Shown: piece by piece, positions 21,331 to 33,506 of the stretch
How positions within the stretch are numbered: position 1 is the stretch's first letter
Layout: every line of letters begins with the position of its first letter
Source of the DNA: Gigaspora rosea
Lineage: Eukaryota; Glomeromycota; Glomeromycetes; Diversisporales; Gigasporaceae
Direction: 5' to 3'
DNA: 64,000 bases
NCBI GenBank assembly: GCA_003550325.1
Contig: QKWP01000220.1
Span: 280,091 to 344,090 of the forward strand
Notes under the pieces: model-generated
What the model was told of the DNA's origin: nothing
Databases searched by the model: none
The model's input: the letters and a program-made list of their open reading frames with translations, nothing else
Translations under genes and position numbers: made by a program

Positions 21331-21621
21331 TTATTTTATTTGGTGCCCTGTGAGAACAGTGTTACCAATGGGGCACCTCCATATTATAGCCAATACAAAT
21401 GTGTATTGTGCATATGAGCCCCTGCGAATACAAACAATACAAATGCATTTGCAGTGAGATATGGTTAGTAAATAGTTTACTGCCCATTTGAACGATATTC
21501 TAATGATTAACATAAATAATAAACAATTGATTATGTAATGTATATCATTTTGGATCTATAGCAGAGGGAATTTGAATACCCATTAAATTTTCCAATAGTA
21601 AAATTTGAACGTTTACTTTAT
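21331..21621. other. AT-rich spacer
   Basis: Nothing recognisable. Confidence 0.4.
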
Positions 21622-23276
21622 ATGGCACAGTCAGAAAAATTTTTTTAGGATTATTTGCCAGATGGGAATTTTTTATTACTAATTATTACTTAGTCAGGAG
21701 AATTAGAATACCCTGCGGGAGAAATTAAAATACCCGAAGGGAGAATCCAAAAATTTTTTTATTATCTTGAGTATAAAGAACATTTATTAATTTTATTACT
21801 TATTTATCATTACGTACAGTTAATTTCATTCGCATTAATTTAGCTGGTGGGCATAAAGAACATTTAAAAATTTACGAAATAAAAACTGCAAAACAAATAA
21901 TTATTTACTATTACGTACAGTTAATTTCATTCGCATTAATTTAGCCGGTGAGTATAAAGAACATTTAATAATTTTACTACATAAAATAGCAAAACAAGTT
22001 CACAAAACAAGAAATAAATACTTACTTACCATTACATTACTCGCATGAATTTAGCTGGTGAGTATAAAGAACATTTAATAATTTTACTACATAAAAATAG
22101 CAAAACAAGTTCACAACAAGAAATAAATACTTACTTACCATTATGTTACTCGCAATAATTTAGCCGGTGAGTATAAAGAACATTTAATAATTTTATTACA
22201 TAAGAATAGCAAAACAAGATCATAATTACTTACTTACCATTACGTACAATTCGTTTTATCCGCATTAATTTAGTCGGTGAGTATAAAGAACATTTAATAA
22301 TTTTACTACATAAAAACAATGAAACAAGTTCATAATTACTGAGATATCATAGCTTATGTCAATTATTATTAACACTTTCTACTCAAATAAAGAGTAAGTA
22401 ATATTATTTTAAAATCAAGTGTATAATTTTCTGACTTAAAGAGCAAACAGTTTGTTGGTATTTCTATTTCTTAATCTAATAATGCAGGATTTTCCTTCGT
22501 GAATTAATTTCTAATGCTCAGATGCTTTGGATAAGATTCGATATAAATCACTTACTGATTTTTCAAAACTTGATAACGGACACGAACTTTATATCCAAAT
22601 TATTCCTGATAAAGAAAAAAACGTTCTTATGTTATGGGATACTGGAATTGGCATGACCAAGGTATTATCACTCAAAACGATCAAAGATAATGATAGTTGA
22701 TTTTGTTAACAGTGATAAACATACTTAGACCGAACTTGTAAAAAATCTTGGTACAATTGCTCGTTTAGGTACTAAGAATTTCATTGAAACTTTGCAATCT
22801 GGTGCCGACATTTCTATGATTGGTCAGTTTGGTGTTGGTTTCTATTCTGCCTACTTGGTTGCAGACCGTGTTCAAGTGATCACAAAGCACAATGATGACG
22901 TACAGTATATTTGGAATCGTCAGCCAGTAAATCATTCACTATCGCCCATGATACAGATAATGAACCCATTGGCCGAGGCACACTCATTAAATTGTTCCTC
23001 AAAGAAGATCAATTAGAATACCTTAAAGAACATAAGATTAAAGAGCTTGTAAAGAAACACTCCGAATTTATTTGCCATCCAATCCAACTTATTGTTGGAA
23101 AGGAAGCTGAAAATGATGAAAAAAATGATAAAGAGAAGATAAAGACGTTAGAAACCGAAGAGTTAAACAACACTGCACTAGTTTATAATTTTGATAAATG
23201 TAAGTTATATAATAAATTAATTTTGAATATTTTCTTATCGTTTTTTTTATTAAATTATTTTTAATTGCTCCTTCAG
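21622..23276 (+). pseudogene. Hsp90 N-terminal remnant (cytosolic type)
   Basis: Hsp90 is an ATP-driven dimeric chaperone. Pieces in order: a possible first exon (ATG at 21622, MAQSEKF); then after the repeat array EIS-stop-LMSIIINTFYSNKE (22341-22393); a 94-bp intron; FLRELISNA...[11 protein letters not shown] to DTGIGMTK (22488-22660, with the ATP-binding Glu, Asn and Asp); a 71-bp intron; then [29 protein letters not shown] (glycine-rich lid, from 22732), then in another frame [17 protein letters not shown] to TEELN near 23170. Homology stops there, before the middle domain. Damage: CAG to TAG at 22350, one lost base after NA near 22515, one lost base after YIW near 22915. Exon structure is kept, so this is a copy of the gene and not a processed transcript. 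The charged linker [17 protein letters not shown] is partly kept. Confidence 0.9.
21770..22335 (+). repeat. Intron tandem array before the Hsp90 exon
   Basis: Five to six units of about 100-110 bp. Each joint reads TTTAG, three bases (CTG, CCG, CTG, CCG, TCG), then GTGAGTATAAAGAACATTTA (one GTGGGC variant). It lies between the putative first exon and the EIS-LMS exon. The motif GTGAGTATAAAGAA is shared with the arrays in the Sel1-kinase genes at 47990-49170 and 57130-58190. Confidence 0.8.
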
Positions 23277-23859
23277 AAATCACTGGTAAATTCTCAAATC
23301 AAACCCGTCTCGATATTCCAATTCCTTCAATCCCAACTCCTTCAATTCCTAATGTTCCATCTAGTTTAGATCCAGCTGTTTCGGCCGTTAGTAGTGCTGT
23401 CACCGATGTCGCACAAACTGCTGCAAATTCTGCTGGGGATATTGCTGCAGTAGCCCCGGGTTTATTATCTCAGTTATTAAGTGCTTTCGACAATTTTAAA
23501 CCAAGAAGTCCTGCTAACGTTTCGGGTTTTTTTATATTCCTTATTTAATATTTAATGTAATCTCTTTACCTTTATTATATTTTCACTTTACAATTATTGC
23601 TGCTTTACTCATATTAACTTCTTCCCTATTTAATATCATTGCTTGTTTTTTTGATCTCTTACTTTTTATTTGGGTATTTGATCTTATTTCAATTATTCCT
23701 GGTATTGGAAGTCAAAACACTGGTCCTGGTATTTATTTGGCTATTATAAGTGCTTCATTCTTAACTGTTGCAGCAATTTTATTATGTATTAGCTCCTGTG
23801 ATATTGCTGACAGGATAAATAAAGATAATGATACTGAAAAAGTGCCAATATTTAATTAA
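23277..23859 (+). pseudogene. SUR7/PalI-like membrane protein remnant fused to Hsp90 piece
   Basis: After a GTAAGT...TTCAG intron (23201-23276) an open frame reads ITGKFSNQTRLDIPIPSIP, then a Ser/Ala-rich extracellular-type stretch to FKPRSPANVSGFF. One base is missing near 23540, after which the next frame gives three hydrophobic helices: around VISLPLLYFHFTIIAALLIL, SSLFNIIACFFDLLLFIWVF, and, after IIPGIGSQNTGPG, IYLAIISASFLTVAAILLC, ending at TAA 23857. Helix pattern, PG..TGPG loop and a Cys-rich end fit fungal SUR7/PalI four-helix plasma-membrane proteins (eisosome or pH sensing in yeasts). The first helix is absent and has been replaced by Hsp90 sequence. The splice frame across the junction would give a stop, so no chimeric protein is expected. 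Confidence 0.65.
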
Positions 23860-24194
23860 TAATAATATTATATATTTTTTTTTACTTTATGCTTAAAAAG
23901 AAAGATTTTTTTTTGCAAAAGCATTTTAATATTTTAATACAGTCTAAAATGTTTATTTCTAAAAATTTTATTAACAAGTAAGAAGAAAGAGGGTCTAGAA
24001 TATCTTATGCTATTTTACTGAACACACGAATAATATCCAATGGATATAAAAGGTATAAATTTGAGGTACGTACAAGTTTTAGAGAACTTTAGCCTACCCT
24101 CCTTGGATGTTTTTAATAATCAATTTGACTATGAGAAATTAAAGTTATTAGAATCTGCTCTTGTGGAAACCACAAACATTCAGAGTTAAATTTA

Positions 24195-24480
24195 AATGAT
24201 TTCCATTGTTTATTTCTTAATAATTCTTAATAATTCTAAGTGAGCAAAATTAAGTATAATTTCATAATTTAGGCAAAATTAAAATTAATTTTAGGCTAAA
24301 TTAAATCTACAATTCCAAGCAAAATTAAACTATAAATTAGGCAAAAAATTAAGTATAATTCCGGGCAAAATTAAATTAGGCATAATTTTTTTTTCGGTAA
24401 TTAATATACAGTAATTCGAAGTAAATTAAAATATAAATTAATGCAAAATTATAATATAAATTAGGCAAAATTACTTCAAA
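24195..24480 (+). repeat. Minisatellite, AGGCAAAATTAAATATAATTCC type
   Basis: Imperfect copies of a unit of about 20-24 bp; the same family as the larger array 34805-35775 and the inverted fragment at 54440-54540. Confidence 0.75.
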
Positions 24481-24599
24481 CAAACTTGATAAACGTGTTA
24501 AAAATAAAAAAAAATTAAATATGACCAAAATATGATAAATGACAAATTTAAAACATTGGAAGATTTACGAGAAGAAATTGATCAATACAATGAACTTAC

Positions 24600-24815
24600 A
24601 ACTAGAAGTGTGATCCGGATATCCGTTAATTCAATTTTATAATAAAATTATTATAAAAAAAATCTGGATATTCGGATATCCGTAATATTTAAATAGGAAA
24701 ACGGATAACGGGTCACATCTCTACTTACAACTGATAGGAAGATTCAGATATCCGTAATATTTAAATAGGAAAACAGATAACAGGTTACATCTCTACTTAC
24801 AACTGATAGGAAGAA
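24600..24815 (+). repeat. Palindromic GGATATCCG element with a 73-bp direct duplication
   Basis: GATATCCGTAATATTTAAAT...GGTCACATCTCTAC followed by TTACAACTGATAGGAAG occurs twice in tandem (about 24675-24745 and 24748-24815). The left part CGGATATCCGTTAATTC and later ATTCGGATATCCG are inverted. The GGGTCACATCTCTA tail is shared with 33170 and 33310. Confidence 0.7.
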
Positions 24816-26519
24816 TCTTAAATTCGATGCTTAAAGTAGAGATTGTACCCGTATAAGGTTACCCAGGTAACCCGCATAAAACCCATTAACCGGGTCATGA
24901 TCCTTGCTACCCGGGTGACCCACAGTACATATCCAAGCTAAAAGAATCGAATGGTATGATTATTTCTATGCATTGCAAGAATCAAATAGCATAATTATTC
25001 CAAACCTTGTCTAAAAAATCAAATATTTTCAAGCTTACCTAAAGAATAAAATACCATGTTTATTTCTTAAGCCTTGCTCAAATATATCAATCATGCAACC
25101 AGTTCGTATAATTATGCAGGATCGAATGGCATAATAATAATTAAATTACCTTATTGTCGTGAAACAATGCACTTCTGCGTGTTAATTTGAGTATATGCGC
25201 ATTATTTTGAGAACGTGCATGCCTGTTATTTCGCGACATTAAGTTACTTAAATTTAAACATTCTTACTAGACTTTCATAGATTATTTCTTTTTCATCAAA
25301 TGTTTTAATCCAAGGATTATTTCTTTTGCGATTTGTATGGTTTCATTCCACAATTTTAATAATAGAACGTTACAAAGCGGATGATTTGTAACTATGTATT
25401 ATCATTAAACCCACAATTTTATATAACCTAATTCTTGTTTATATTAAAAAACTTATATTCATAATTTTTCACATAAACATAGTCATCTTTTATTTGATGA
25501 TCTTTGTCCATCTTTGTGCAGGAAAAACCAAGCTATAACTTATATAATTTAATTAAAATGCTCCATATTAATTTCGATTTAATTTTGCTCGATAATTGTA
25601 TGAAAGTAAATTTTATGGGCTTCTGCCACTTGTTTAGAAGAATTAGGTTGGCCATTATTGTTTTACTTTGGTTTGAATTGGTAAGTTTAGTTTTTTTTCG
25701 ATTTAGTATATTATTAAGATGCCTCTCCTAATTGTTTGTTTTATAAACATCATTAGATTTTGTTACTTCGAATTTTCTCAGGTATGTACTGTACTTACAT
25801 TTTTAAATAATGATTAAACTTGATTTTTTTATTTATACAATAATTTAGGGATTGCCAAGTTTATTTACATGATATTACATAAAATGATTGCGACCAAACC
25901 ATTCTTAATTATTTTTGTCTTAATTATTATTGGAATGGTATCTTAAATTTTATTTTTCTAATTTTGGAGTCCGCTAAACTATTGCATCCATGTGGCTTTT
26001 ATGTACATCGACCAATTTATATATGAATTTCTGTTTATTCTTTTTTACAGAAAATCACTTCACTGATAGCTTAATTCACCGACAATTAATTTACAGATGA
26101 TTATTTTACAGACAATAATTCACAGATAAGTTTATTTCACCGACAGTTTATTTCACTGACAGCTCATTTCAGTTAGATTTTAACATTTATTCTGATAACT
26201 AAAGGCAATTTTTATAATAAATGTAATATAAAAAAATTGTATAATACTGCATAATAATGGGTATCATTACTCATGTTCATTTAAAGAATCTGTTTGAGTT
26301 GTTTACTCAAAATGCAATTCTGTAAATGTTGAATATTTATTATAAATTTTTTGGTTTAAAACTTATGCTAAATAATAATCAGTTGAATTATGCTATCAGA
26401 ATATCAAAACCAATTAATATATCATCATTCCGAAGGGGAACGAAAATGTTTTTTTTTTTCTAGCAATATCTTTCAAATTACAATTCTGAGCTCTGTTAGT
26501 GTATTAATTAGAGAGGATA

Positions 26520-26838
26520 TGAAAAACGCATGTAACTAGTTATAATATACAAAAGTTCAGCCAGTTCAAACAGAAAGAGAGCGTCTAGATCTTTTATTAG
26601 TGAATATGTTGGTGATGATATAATAATTCTAAAAATTTAAGATGAAAAATTACTATCCATTCTACCTTTCAAAATAATAAACAAATAAATCTTTTTGATT
26701 GGCAGAAGCATGATATTTCATCACTTATTAATTTATAATATATTAACTTTTATGCTATTTGATCATAGAGTTGCGGACTACAAGCTATTAGAGATGTGAA
26801 ATGTAAATTATCAGTTAAATATTGTAATTTCAAAATTA
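26520..26838 (+). repeat. Direct duplication, copy 1
   Basis: 319 bp, nearly identical to 26840-27148 and separated from it by a single N. Copy 2 lacks about 10 bp (ATAATTCTAA). Confidence 0.95.
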
Positions 26839-26839
26839 N

Positions 26840-27148
26840 TGAAAAACGCATGTAACTAGTTATAATGTACAAAAGTTCAGCCAGTTCAAACAGAAAGAGA
26901 GCGTCTAGATCTTTTATTAGTGAATATGTTGGTGATGACATAAAATTTAAGATGAAAAATTACCATCCGTTCTACCTTTCAAAATAATAAACAAATAAAT
27001 CTTTTTGATTGGCAAAAGCATGATATTTCATCACTTATTAATTTATAATATATTAACTTTTATGCTATTTGATCATAGAGTTGCGGACTACAAGCTATTA
27101 GAGATGTGAAATGTAAATTATCAGTTAAATATTGTAATTTCAAAATTA
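26840..27148 (+). repeat. Direct duplication, copy 2
   Basis: See 26520-26838. The N at 26839 marks a joined gap. Confidence 0.95.
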
Positions 27149-28477
27149 TACAGTACATATCATTGTGAAAATAGATTTTCCATATTTAATCTTAAAATCT
27201 TTGTTTATAGAATTCCAAATTAAATCTTTATCATAACTATATTATAATTTACCGTAATATTTTATTTTATAAATTTACAGCATATTGGGCATATTGTAAT
27301 ATACGTTTGTACTGTATTATTGTAACTGTTTCATGCAATTTGCGATATGTTATATTTTATATCATTTTTGTTTATATTGTAGCTTTTAATGAGAGCATTA
27401 AAAGTTTACACTGAATAATTATTTTTCTCTTCATTAAACACTCGCATCACCAAGCTTGTTGGGTTGCAATCATGATTTCCAGAAACTAATCATCAAGCCA
27501 TGTTTGAGTTACTGCTCTGTATAATTTCAAATTATCATTATTATCGTTAAAACTTATATTTACTACAATATTTCATGACATAGAAGTGAGATCAGCTTGA
27601 TTATGTGTTTTACATTACCCTTTCTACTTTCTGGAAGGGGGGCATTACACTTGGTTACCAGAAAATTAGCCGGGTGGGGATACTTATGACTCCAACTGAA
27701 AATTTAATCCATTTAAAATAATGAGAAAAAAATATTAATAATTTGGCGGTGTGCTTATTTTCCGACGGCTACTAGTTGCCGTCGGGGAACAAACTAAAAC
27801 TTAATTTAATAGTCTCATCTCTACATTTAATCTTTTGACCCATGGGTCTGTGAAATTTCAACAAATGTCACCGGAATTAATAAATTTTTATTAATTCCGG
27901 TGATCTACTTCTTGAGATATATGCCAATAAATATTTCATAAATCTTTTTTTATATTATTCATATTTTTTTCTATTTTGATTCTATCTTCGATGTAAATAT
28001 TACACAGAGGCTTCAGTTTGATTTCATAACTCTGTATACATTTTTGGTAGGATTAATTCGTAACACTGGTATAAACAATTTGGTAGAATTAATTTTCTAG
28101 AAAAAAAAAAGTGGAAAAAAAATTTCTAAAATTTCATAAATAGGTCCAAATTTCAGCATCAGCTACGACATTTATTTATTTATTTATTCAGTCAATTATG
28201 TTATTTATAGCTAGAATGTGATCAGAAAAATATTTACGATAGTGTTGTCTGACAATTGTTTATTTTTTTTGCATCGTATAATTGAACAAAATGGGCATAA
28301 AAATCACATGCATATATTGTTATTGGTAGATGACGAACTTATCAGTTTCTAAAAAAATTCTTTATCTTTATCGTTATAATACGATTTAATATATAATCTT
28401 TATTGTTAATTATATGACATCGCACACCCACACCCCAATGTATTATACACAATTTTAGGTGAATCCAAAATTAAAAA
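27149..28477. other. AT-rich intergenic region
   Basis: No gene seen. Contains the perfect hairpin 27868-27903 and an (ATTT)n run at 28170-28190. Confidence 0.5.
27868..27903. repeat. Perfect 17-bp inverted repeat, 2-base centre
   Basis: TCACCGGAATTAATAAA, TT, then its exact complement. Could form a cruciform, or be the remnant of a very short foldback element. Confidence 0.9.
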
Positions 28478-29100
28478 TTATATATTTTGAACCTTGTAAT
28501 TTAAGAAATCGCTTCCATTGAGAACCTCATCAAGAGTCCTTGTTTGCTCCCATTTCATTCGGTTAAGTAAAGTGATAGCACCTTCGATATTTCCAACTTT
28601 ATATAATTTAATAAGTCTCTGATAATTATATTTCAAGGGCTCTATTTCATCAATACTAATGTTATTACTTTTTATAAATGAATATAAGTCATTTAAATCC
28701 CCCTAGTCTTGATCGAATACCAATCAGATGAGGACTTTTTTTTTGTGCTGCTTGATTCCGACTTTTTATGTAATTTATAAAATTTTTCCAAAAAAGTTGG
28801 CCATTCTTTTAAAGCTATAACTTCTTGTTTGTTTTTAGTAGCTTTAAATGCTTCAGAAATATTACTTTCATTAAAAGGGAATTTCAAAACTTTTGGAAAG
28901 TAGGATCTTATATCAACTAGAGTTACTGTTGAACTGTTTTTTACGTCCAGTATTGAATACTAAATAAAAGTTAGATACATTATTGCCTAGTTACCATTAT
29001 TAACAGGTTTTACAATACTTACAGTTAGTATTATTTCTGGATTAGTGGCATTTCATAACATCATCAGATTTAATGTTATAAGTGCAAATTTAAATACAGT
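28478..29100 (-). pseudogene. Unrecognised gene remnant, two or more exons
   Basis: Minus strand. Upstream exon (about 29100-29024) reads VFKFALITLNLMML, stop, NATNPEIILT. A 63-bp intron 29022-28960 (GTAAGTATTG...TTTTATTTAG). The next exon (28959 down) reads YSILDVKNSSTVTLVDIRSY, then FPFNESNISEAFKATKNKQE and a Ser/Lys-rich stretch. At about 28700, in a run of five G, the frame shifts by one missing base and continues LNDLYSFIKSNNISIDEIEP to TAA at 28480. Composition and splice sites look like a real gene. Family unknown. Two lesions seen: the stop in the first exon and the G-run frameshift. Confidence 0.55.
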
Positions 29101-29214
29101 TTTATAGTTTTTTTCTGAATTTCTAAATTGTGCGCATAACTGCTTATTACCTTTTTTTATTAGAAAGATTACATTATCTAATTTTGAATTGAATTACAAA
29201 ATAAGGTGTGTACA

Positions 29215-29470
29215 ATATATTTTTAAATAAAAACTATGTAATGACTTTATCCATTGTCTTATTTTTAATTATTTTTAATTACAACCAGTTAATTAATGAA
29301 ATTTTTTTAATTGATTTTAAGTTTTTTTTTTGACACATCAATTATATTTTTAAATAAAAACTAAATAATAACTTTATCCATTGTCTTATTTTTAATTATT
29401 TTAATTACAACCAGTTAATTAATGAAATTTCTTTAATTGATTTTAAGTTTTTTTTTTGACGCATCAATTA
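29215..29470 (+). repeat. Tandem duplication, about 122-bp unit
   Basis: Two copies of a block starting ATATTTTTAAATAAAAACTA and ending TTTTTTGACACATCAATTA, a few differences apart. Confidence 0.85.
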
Positions 29471-32190
29471 CAAAAAGTATCTAGTGTTTTTACTAACTTA
29501 GAGTCAAGTCGTTTAACTTAATTAAAAATTAATAGTTAACATTAGGGTTAGTCAATAGAAATCAAGCAATTTTTTGGTTAAAGTTTTAAAAAATTTTATT
29601 AAAAAAAATTTGCATGACTTCAATTGACTCACTCCGATTATTTTAGTAATTATATACCGATATTATGTTTAGCAAAAATTATAACAATTCAAAAATTATG
29701 ACATCATCATCAACTTGAGACTTTTTAGCATTAAAATTAGTTTCTTAAAATTTAAATAATTAATTATTTCATACCTATTTTAATTGTTTAAGGTTATTGA
29801 AATAAATAAAAATATATTGGATATTCTAGCTTCTTCTGCGGTTTCGATATTCTTCCAATTTTATATAAAAATTAAATTAGACATGTTGCGTATTTACACT
29901 AATTCAGATGAATTGAATATAACAAATGACAATACAAAATTATGGCTCATGTTTTAATTTATTTAATTTAATGAATGCATTAAAGAATTTTGAGGTGATA
30001 AAAAAACTATATTTATATAAACTTTCTATGTTAATCTTTAATTATTTTATTAATCAGTGGTTTGAATTTAACAATTAAAATTAAATAATTAAATATATTT
30101 TTAATTGTAGTTTGAATAAATTTTGATTTTTGTATTTGCCGGAATTAAATATTTAGTAATATCTATTGATTAATTACATTGAATTAGTTAAAATTTAGTT
30201 AAAGAATAATGAGATTTAATATGTATAACAAAAAATATTATTAACTAGGTGCTTGAGTTGCTCAAAGAGGTGATTAAGCTCCACAACTATGATAGCAGTG
30301 CAAGAGCCACCTATATTTGAGGATAAGCTAAATATAACCACATAAAAATAAAATTCAATGCTCAAATTCTACAAGTTATTTTACTTTTTTCTGATTTAAA
30401 GTCATACTGGCAATCAAATGGGATCAGATCAAGTGAAAATGGTGTAATTAACTGTCGCGGATGATGCTGAATTCGCTGAATTTCACGTGATCCATGACTA
30501 CACATCGCCAGCTAAGTCAACTTTATCAACTAATGCAAATTGACTACAAACACTAGCTTTTAATGTATTAAAGAAAAGTTTATACACAGAGGCTTCGAAT
30601 AGATAACAACTTTTATCCCCATGTTCAGAATTACTAAATATATACTTGTTATAAGACTACTTCTTTGTAGAGCTGTGCTTCTAAGACATTAAAATATTAA
30701 TATCTATTTCAAATTAGACCAAATAATTTTTTTTTAATAAATATATTCTTAAAATTAATATAAACAATTTTAATCAATTTATAAAAAAATAATTAAAAAA
30801 TTAACAAGAAAATTGTACTAAACAGTTTTTGAGTACTTTGAGCAATTTAATATCTCTAAAATTTATGCAGTATAGGGGATAAACAAATTTAATTCTATTT
30901 TTTTTTATTTTTTGTTTCTTTTCTTTCTTTGATTTGTAATATATTGAAGTTTTTTAATAAAATTTTAGTATATTGGAGTTTTTCTGATTTTGTTCAGTTT
31001 TGTTTGTGATAAGATTATAATTTTAGAGTTTAAATTATCGAGATTTTATGGTAAAGACTTCTGCCAGTATTAACTAACTTTACCAATAAAAATGAATTTT
31101 ATTTTTTACAATAAAAATTTTTGCGAAGTATTATAACTGAGTCAACATAATAAAATCATTTATTTTTTTTTTTATTTAGAGCATTGTAGAGGATCCAAAG
31201 AGTGATACATTAGAAACATTTTTGCAAAAGCAAAAAATAATTTGACTTCTGAGTAAATTCTGAAATTAGGCACTTTGTATCTAAAATAATAATGAAAATT
31301 GCTACCTAAAATGCAAAAGTATGAATTTAGCTATAATAATCATTTTCATTAATTCTATTAATTCAGAAAACAGATCTCATGTCTACATTATGATAAAGCA
31401 AAGCCAATCATACCCAAATAATAAACAACAATTAACAAGTTGTGCGGCACCATTTAATCAAAGTCTACCTAGCTTTCGCAAGTCTTGTTCTTTTTGAGTT
31501 GTATTCATTTTATTTAAAAGATAAAATTTGGTAAATAAAATCTTATTATCGAGAACACACAAAATAATATACAGTAAGCAGATCTAAACCTGTTTTTTTT
31601 AGAGTCGCTAGAATAAATATATAGTAGTTGCTTTAGATAATCCGTTCTTATCTGGATTTTTTATAACTAAAAGTTATACGTACAGTAATTGTATATTGCA
31701 GATCTTATATGGTTTGATTTAACATTAGCATTAGGCATTGATCCTTCTTTTATATATGTATGTACTACAATATAAACACGAAGGCAAGACATCCGAAAAT
31801 TTTAAGTAAAAGGTTTAAACTTGTTTTTAAACATTTAAGGGTCACAATCTCATACTAATAAATATATTAGAACTAAATTTTTTATTACTTTTTATTTTAT
31901 TATATTAATTTAGATATTAATTTAGTTTGAAATAGCCAATCAATTTTTATTCATGTTTATCCAGGAATTCACGTACAGAAATCTGATAAATTGACTCTAT
32001 CTTTTTCGCTTATGACAAGAAAGCCCCTTTTCTGAATATTTATCCAATGATTAATTTTAATCTCCAGAAGAATATCAAATTTGACAGAAAGATTACCCAT
32101 AAAAATTATGTGTACCCAAGGTCAATTTATTGGGGTAATTTCTTTATAAAAATGTGTCGATTTCTTTAACTTTTTTATTATTGCTCATAT
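29471..32190. other. AT-rich intergenic region
   Basis: No gene recognised on either strand. Some stretches (30260-30560, 31960-32160) have higher GC content but no open frame that holds. Confidence 0.45.
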
Positions 32191-32819
32191 TTGAATCAAA
32201 AACACGTTAGAATTCAGAAAAAGCATCGCATCACCATTGATTTGAATCAAAAATACGTTAGAATTCAGAAAAAGCATCGCATCGCCAATGAAATTATAAA
32301 AATCAACGGTGTAATTAAAAACTTGAAAACTATCTGTGAAATTTTAGAGGGAACAGTTGGTCTTAACAACGTGAGCTCGACGATCAGAGATGGTAAAAAT
32401 TCTAAATTTTTGTATGCAAAGGTTGAATTTTAAAATACCTTTTTATAATTCTGTTTACATTCCATTCCAAAGAAATTATCAAACTGTCCCTGATCTTAAA
32501 TAATGAAAAGAATAAGAATAATGTTCTATTTAAAACTACTATCAAAAGTAGTCTTAGCGAAGGTATAATTTCTAGCTTTGCATTGTGTTAAATTCGAATT
32601 TTTAATTAAAACAAATTTCATTATATTTAAGATTTTGAAATTCAAATTGAGAGACATCAGTATCAAATCATTACTGAGGCCCAAATTTGCAAATATTTGA
32701 TTGAAGAGTTGAATAATAACAATATGCTGTCTGGGAGACAATTTTCCAATTTGAAAAGATTATTACCTAACGATTTAGAAGTACAAACTCAGACCGTAGT
32801 AACTAAGATTGGATTATAG
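32191..32819 (+). pseudogene. Unrecognised gene remnant with an internal duplication
   Basis: First part (to TAA 32431) contains a 51-bp tandem duplication giving two copies of LNQKHVRIQKKHRI, then EIIKINGVIKNLKTICEILE. After a frame break comes IIKLSLILNNEKN...SSLSE to a donor GTATAATTTC at about 32565, then an acceptor TATTTAAG and exon FEIQIERHQYQIITEAQICK to LPNDLEVQTQTVVTKIGL, TAG 32817. The GAA-G/AT join keeps frame. Charged, helical and probably coiled coil. Family unknown. Confidence 0.45.
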
Positions 32820-33087
32820 AGCACTCTAGTTTACATTTGGTTTTCTCATTAACTTGAAAAAATAAATTTTAAATAAAGATCCAGCAGGTTTTATAAAACG
32901 TAGTATTTCGATATTTGAATGTATTCGTGGTTTAAACTTCCTGTTACATTCGTGACCCCAAATTTTAGCATCGGCCACAAATTTCACGCACTGCTTCTTC
33001 CTTTAAAGTAAAAGCATCCATTTTTTTGCCTTATTCTTAATCTTGGACACTTTTACCACAGTTTATCGAGCTAATCTCAAAATAGAG

Positions 33088-33320
33088 ATCCGTTATTCAC
33101 TGAATCGAAATTTATTAATAAATCTATTGAATATTCACTGGATTTTATTAATAAATTTCGATTCAGTGAATAACGTGTCACATATCTATCTCAAAAAATA
33201 AGAATACAAGGAATCTTCATATAATCGAATTGATAATTGACAAAACACTAGTTATTCACTATATAAATTTATTTTATTAGTAAATTTAGATTCAGTGAAT
33301 TAACGGGTCACATGATCATA
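33088..33320. mobile_element. Foldback MITE pair, GTTATTCACTGAATC family
   Basis: 33095-33175: arms GTTATTCACTGAATCGAAAT and ATTTCGATTCAGTGAATAAC, about 30 bp each, around a short centre that repeats the motif. A diverged second copy sits at 33252-33305. Both end in GTGTCACAT / GGGTCACATG, like the repeat at 24600-24815. Confidence 0.7.
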
Positions 33321-33506
33321 GGGTTTTTTCTATTTAAAAAGATTTCACGTGATCAATTATCTGAGTGTCACCTGACAGGGGATCTACAAATATCATGTAA
33401 ACAACCCTCCTTTGATTAAAAAAACCTTCATATTACTAAATCTCAATAATTGAAAAATATTTTTTAAACGAAACCCCTGATAAAATAACAATAATAACTG
33501 CAATGA

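Larger units (their letters stand above)
23860..26519. other. Intergenic AT-rich DNA with short repeats
   Basis: Possible short exons on the plus strand: 24085-24189 (ENFSLPSLDVFNNQF...TTNIQS, ending TAA) and 24539-24606 (KFKTLEDLREEIDQYNE); no full gene can be built. 24840-24935 has repeated ACCCGGGTAACCCG-type motifs, also seen at 47340-47430. 26050-26170 holds six copies of a TTCACCGACAGTTTAT-like 19-bp unit. Confidence 0.45.

Noticed and set aside
21331..21513. 60-codon minus-strand frame
   Set aside because: Part of a repeat boundary; Cys/Ile-rich chance frame with no splice or homology support.
25504..25731. 75-codon frame with hydrophobic end
   Set aside because: Starts without ATG, T-rich composition drives the hydrophobicity, no neighbouring exons fit.
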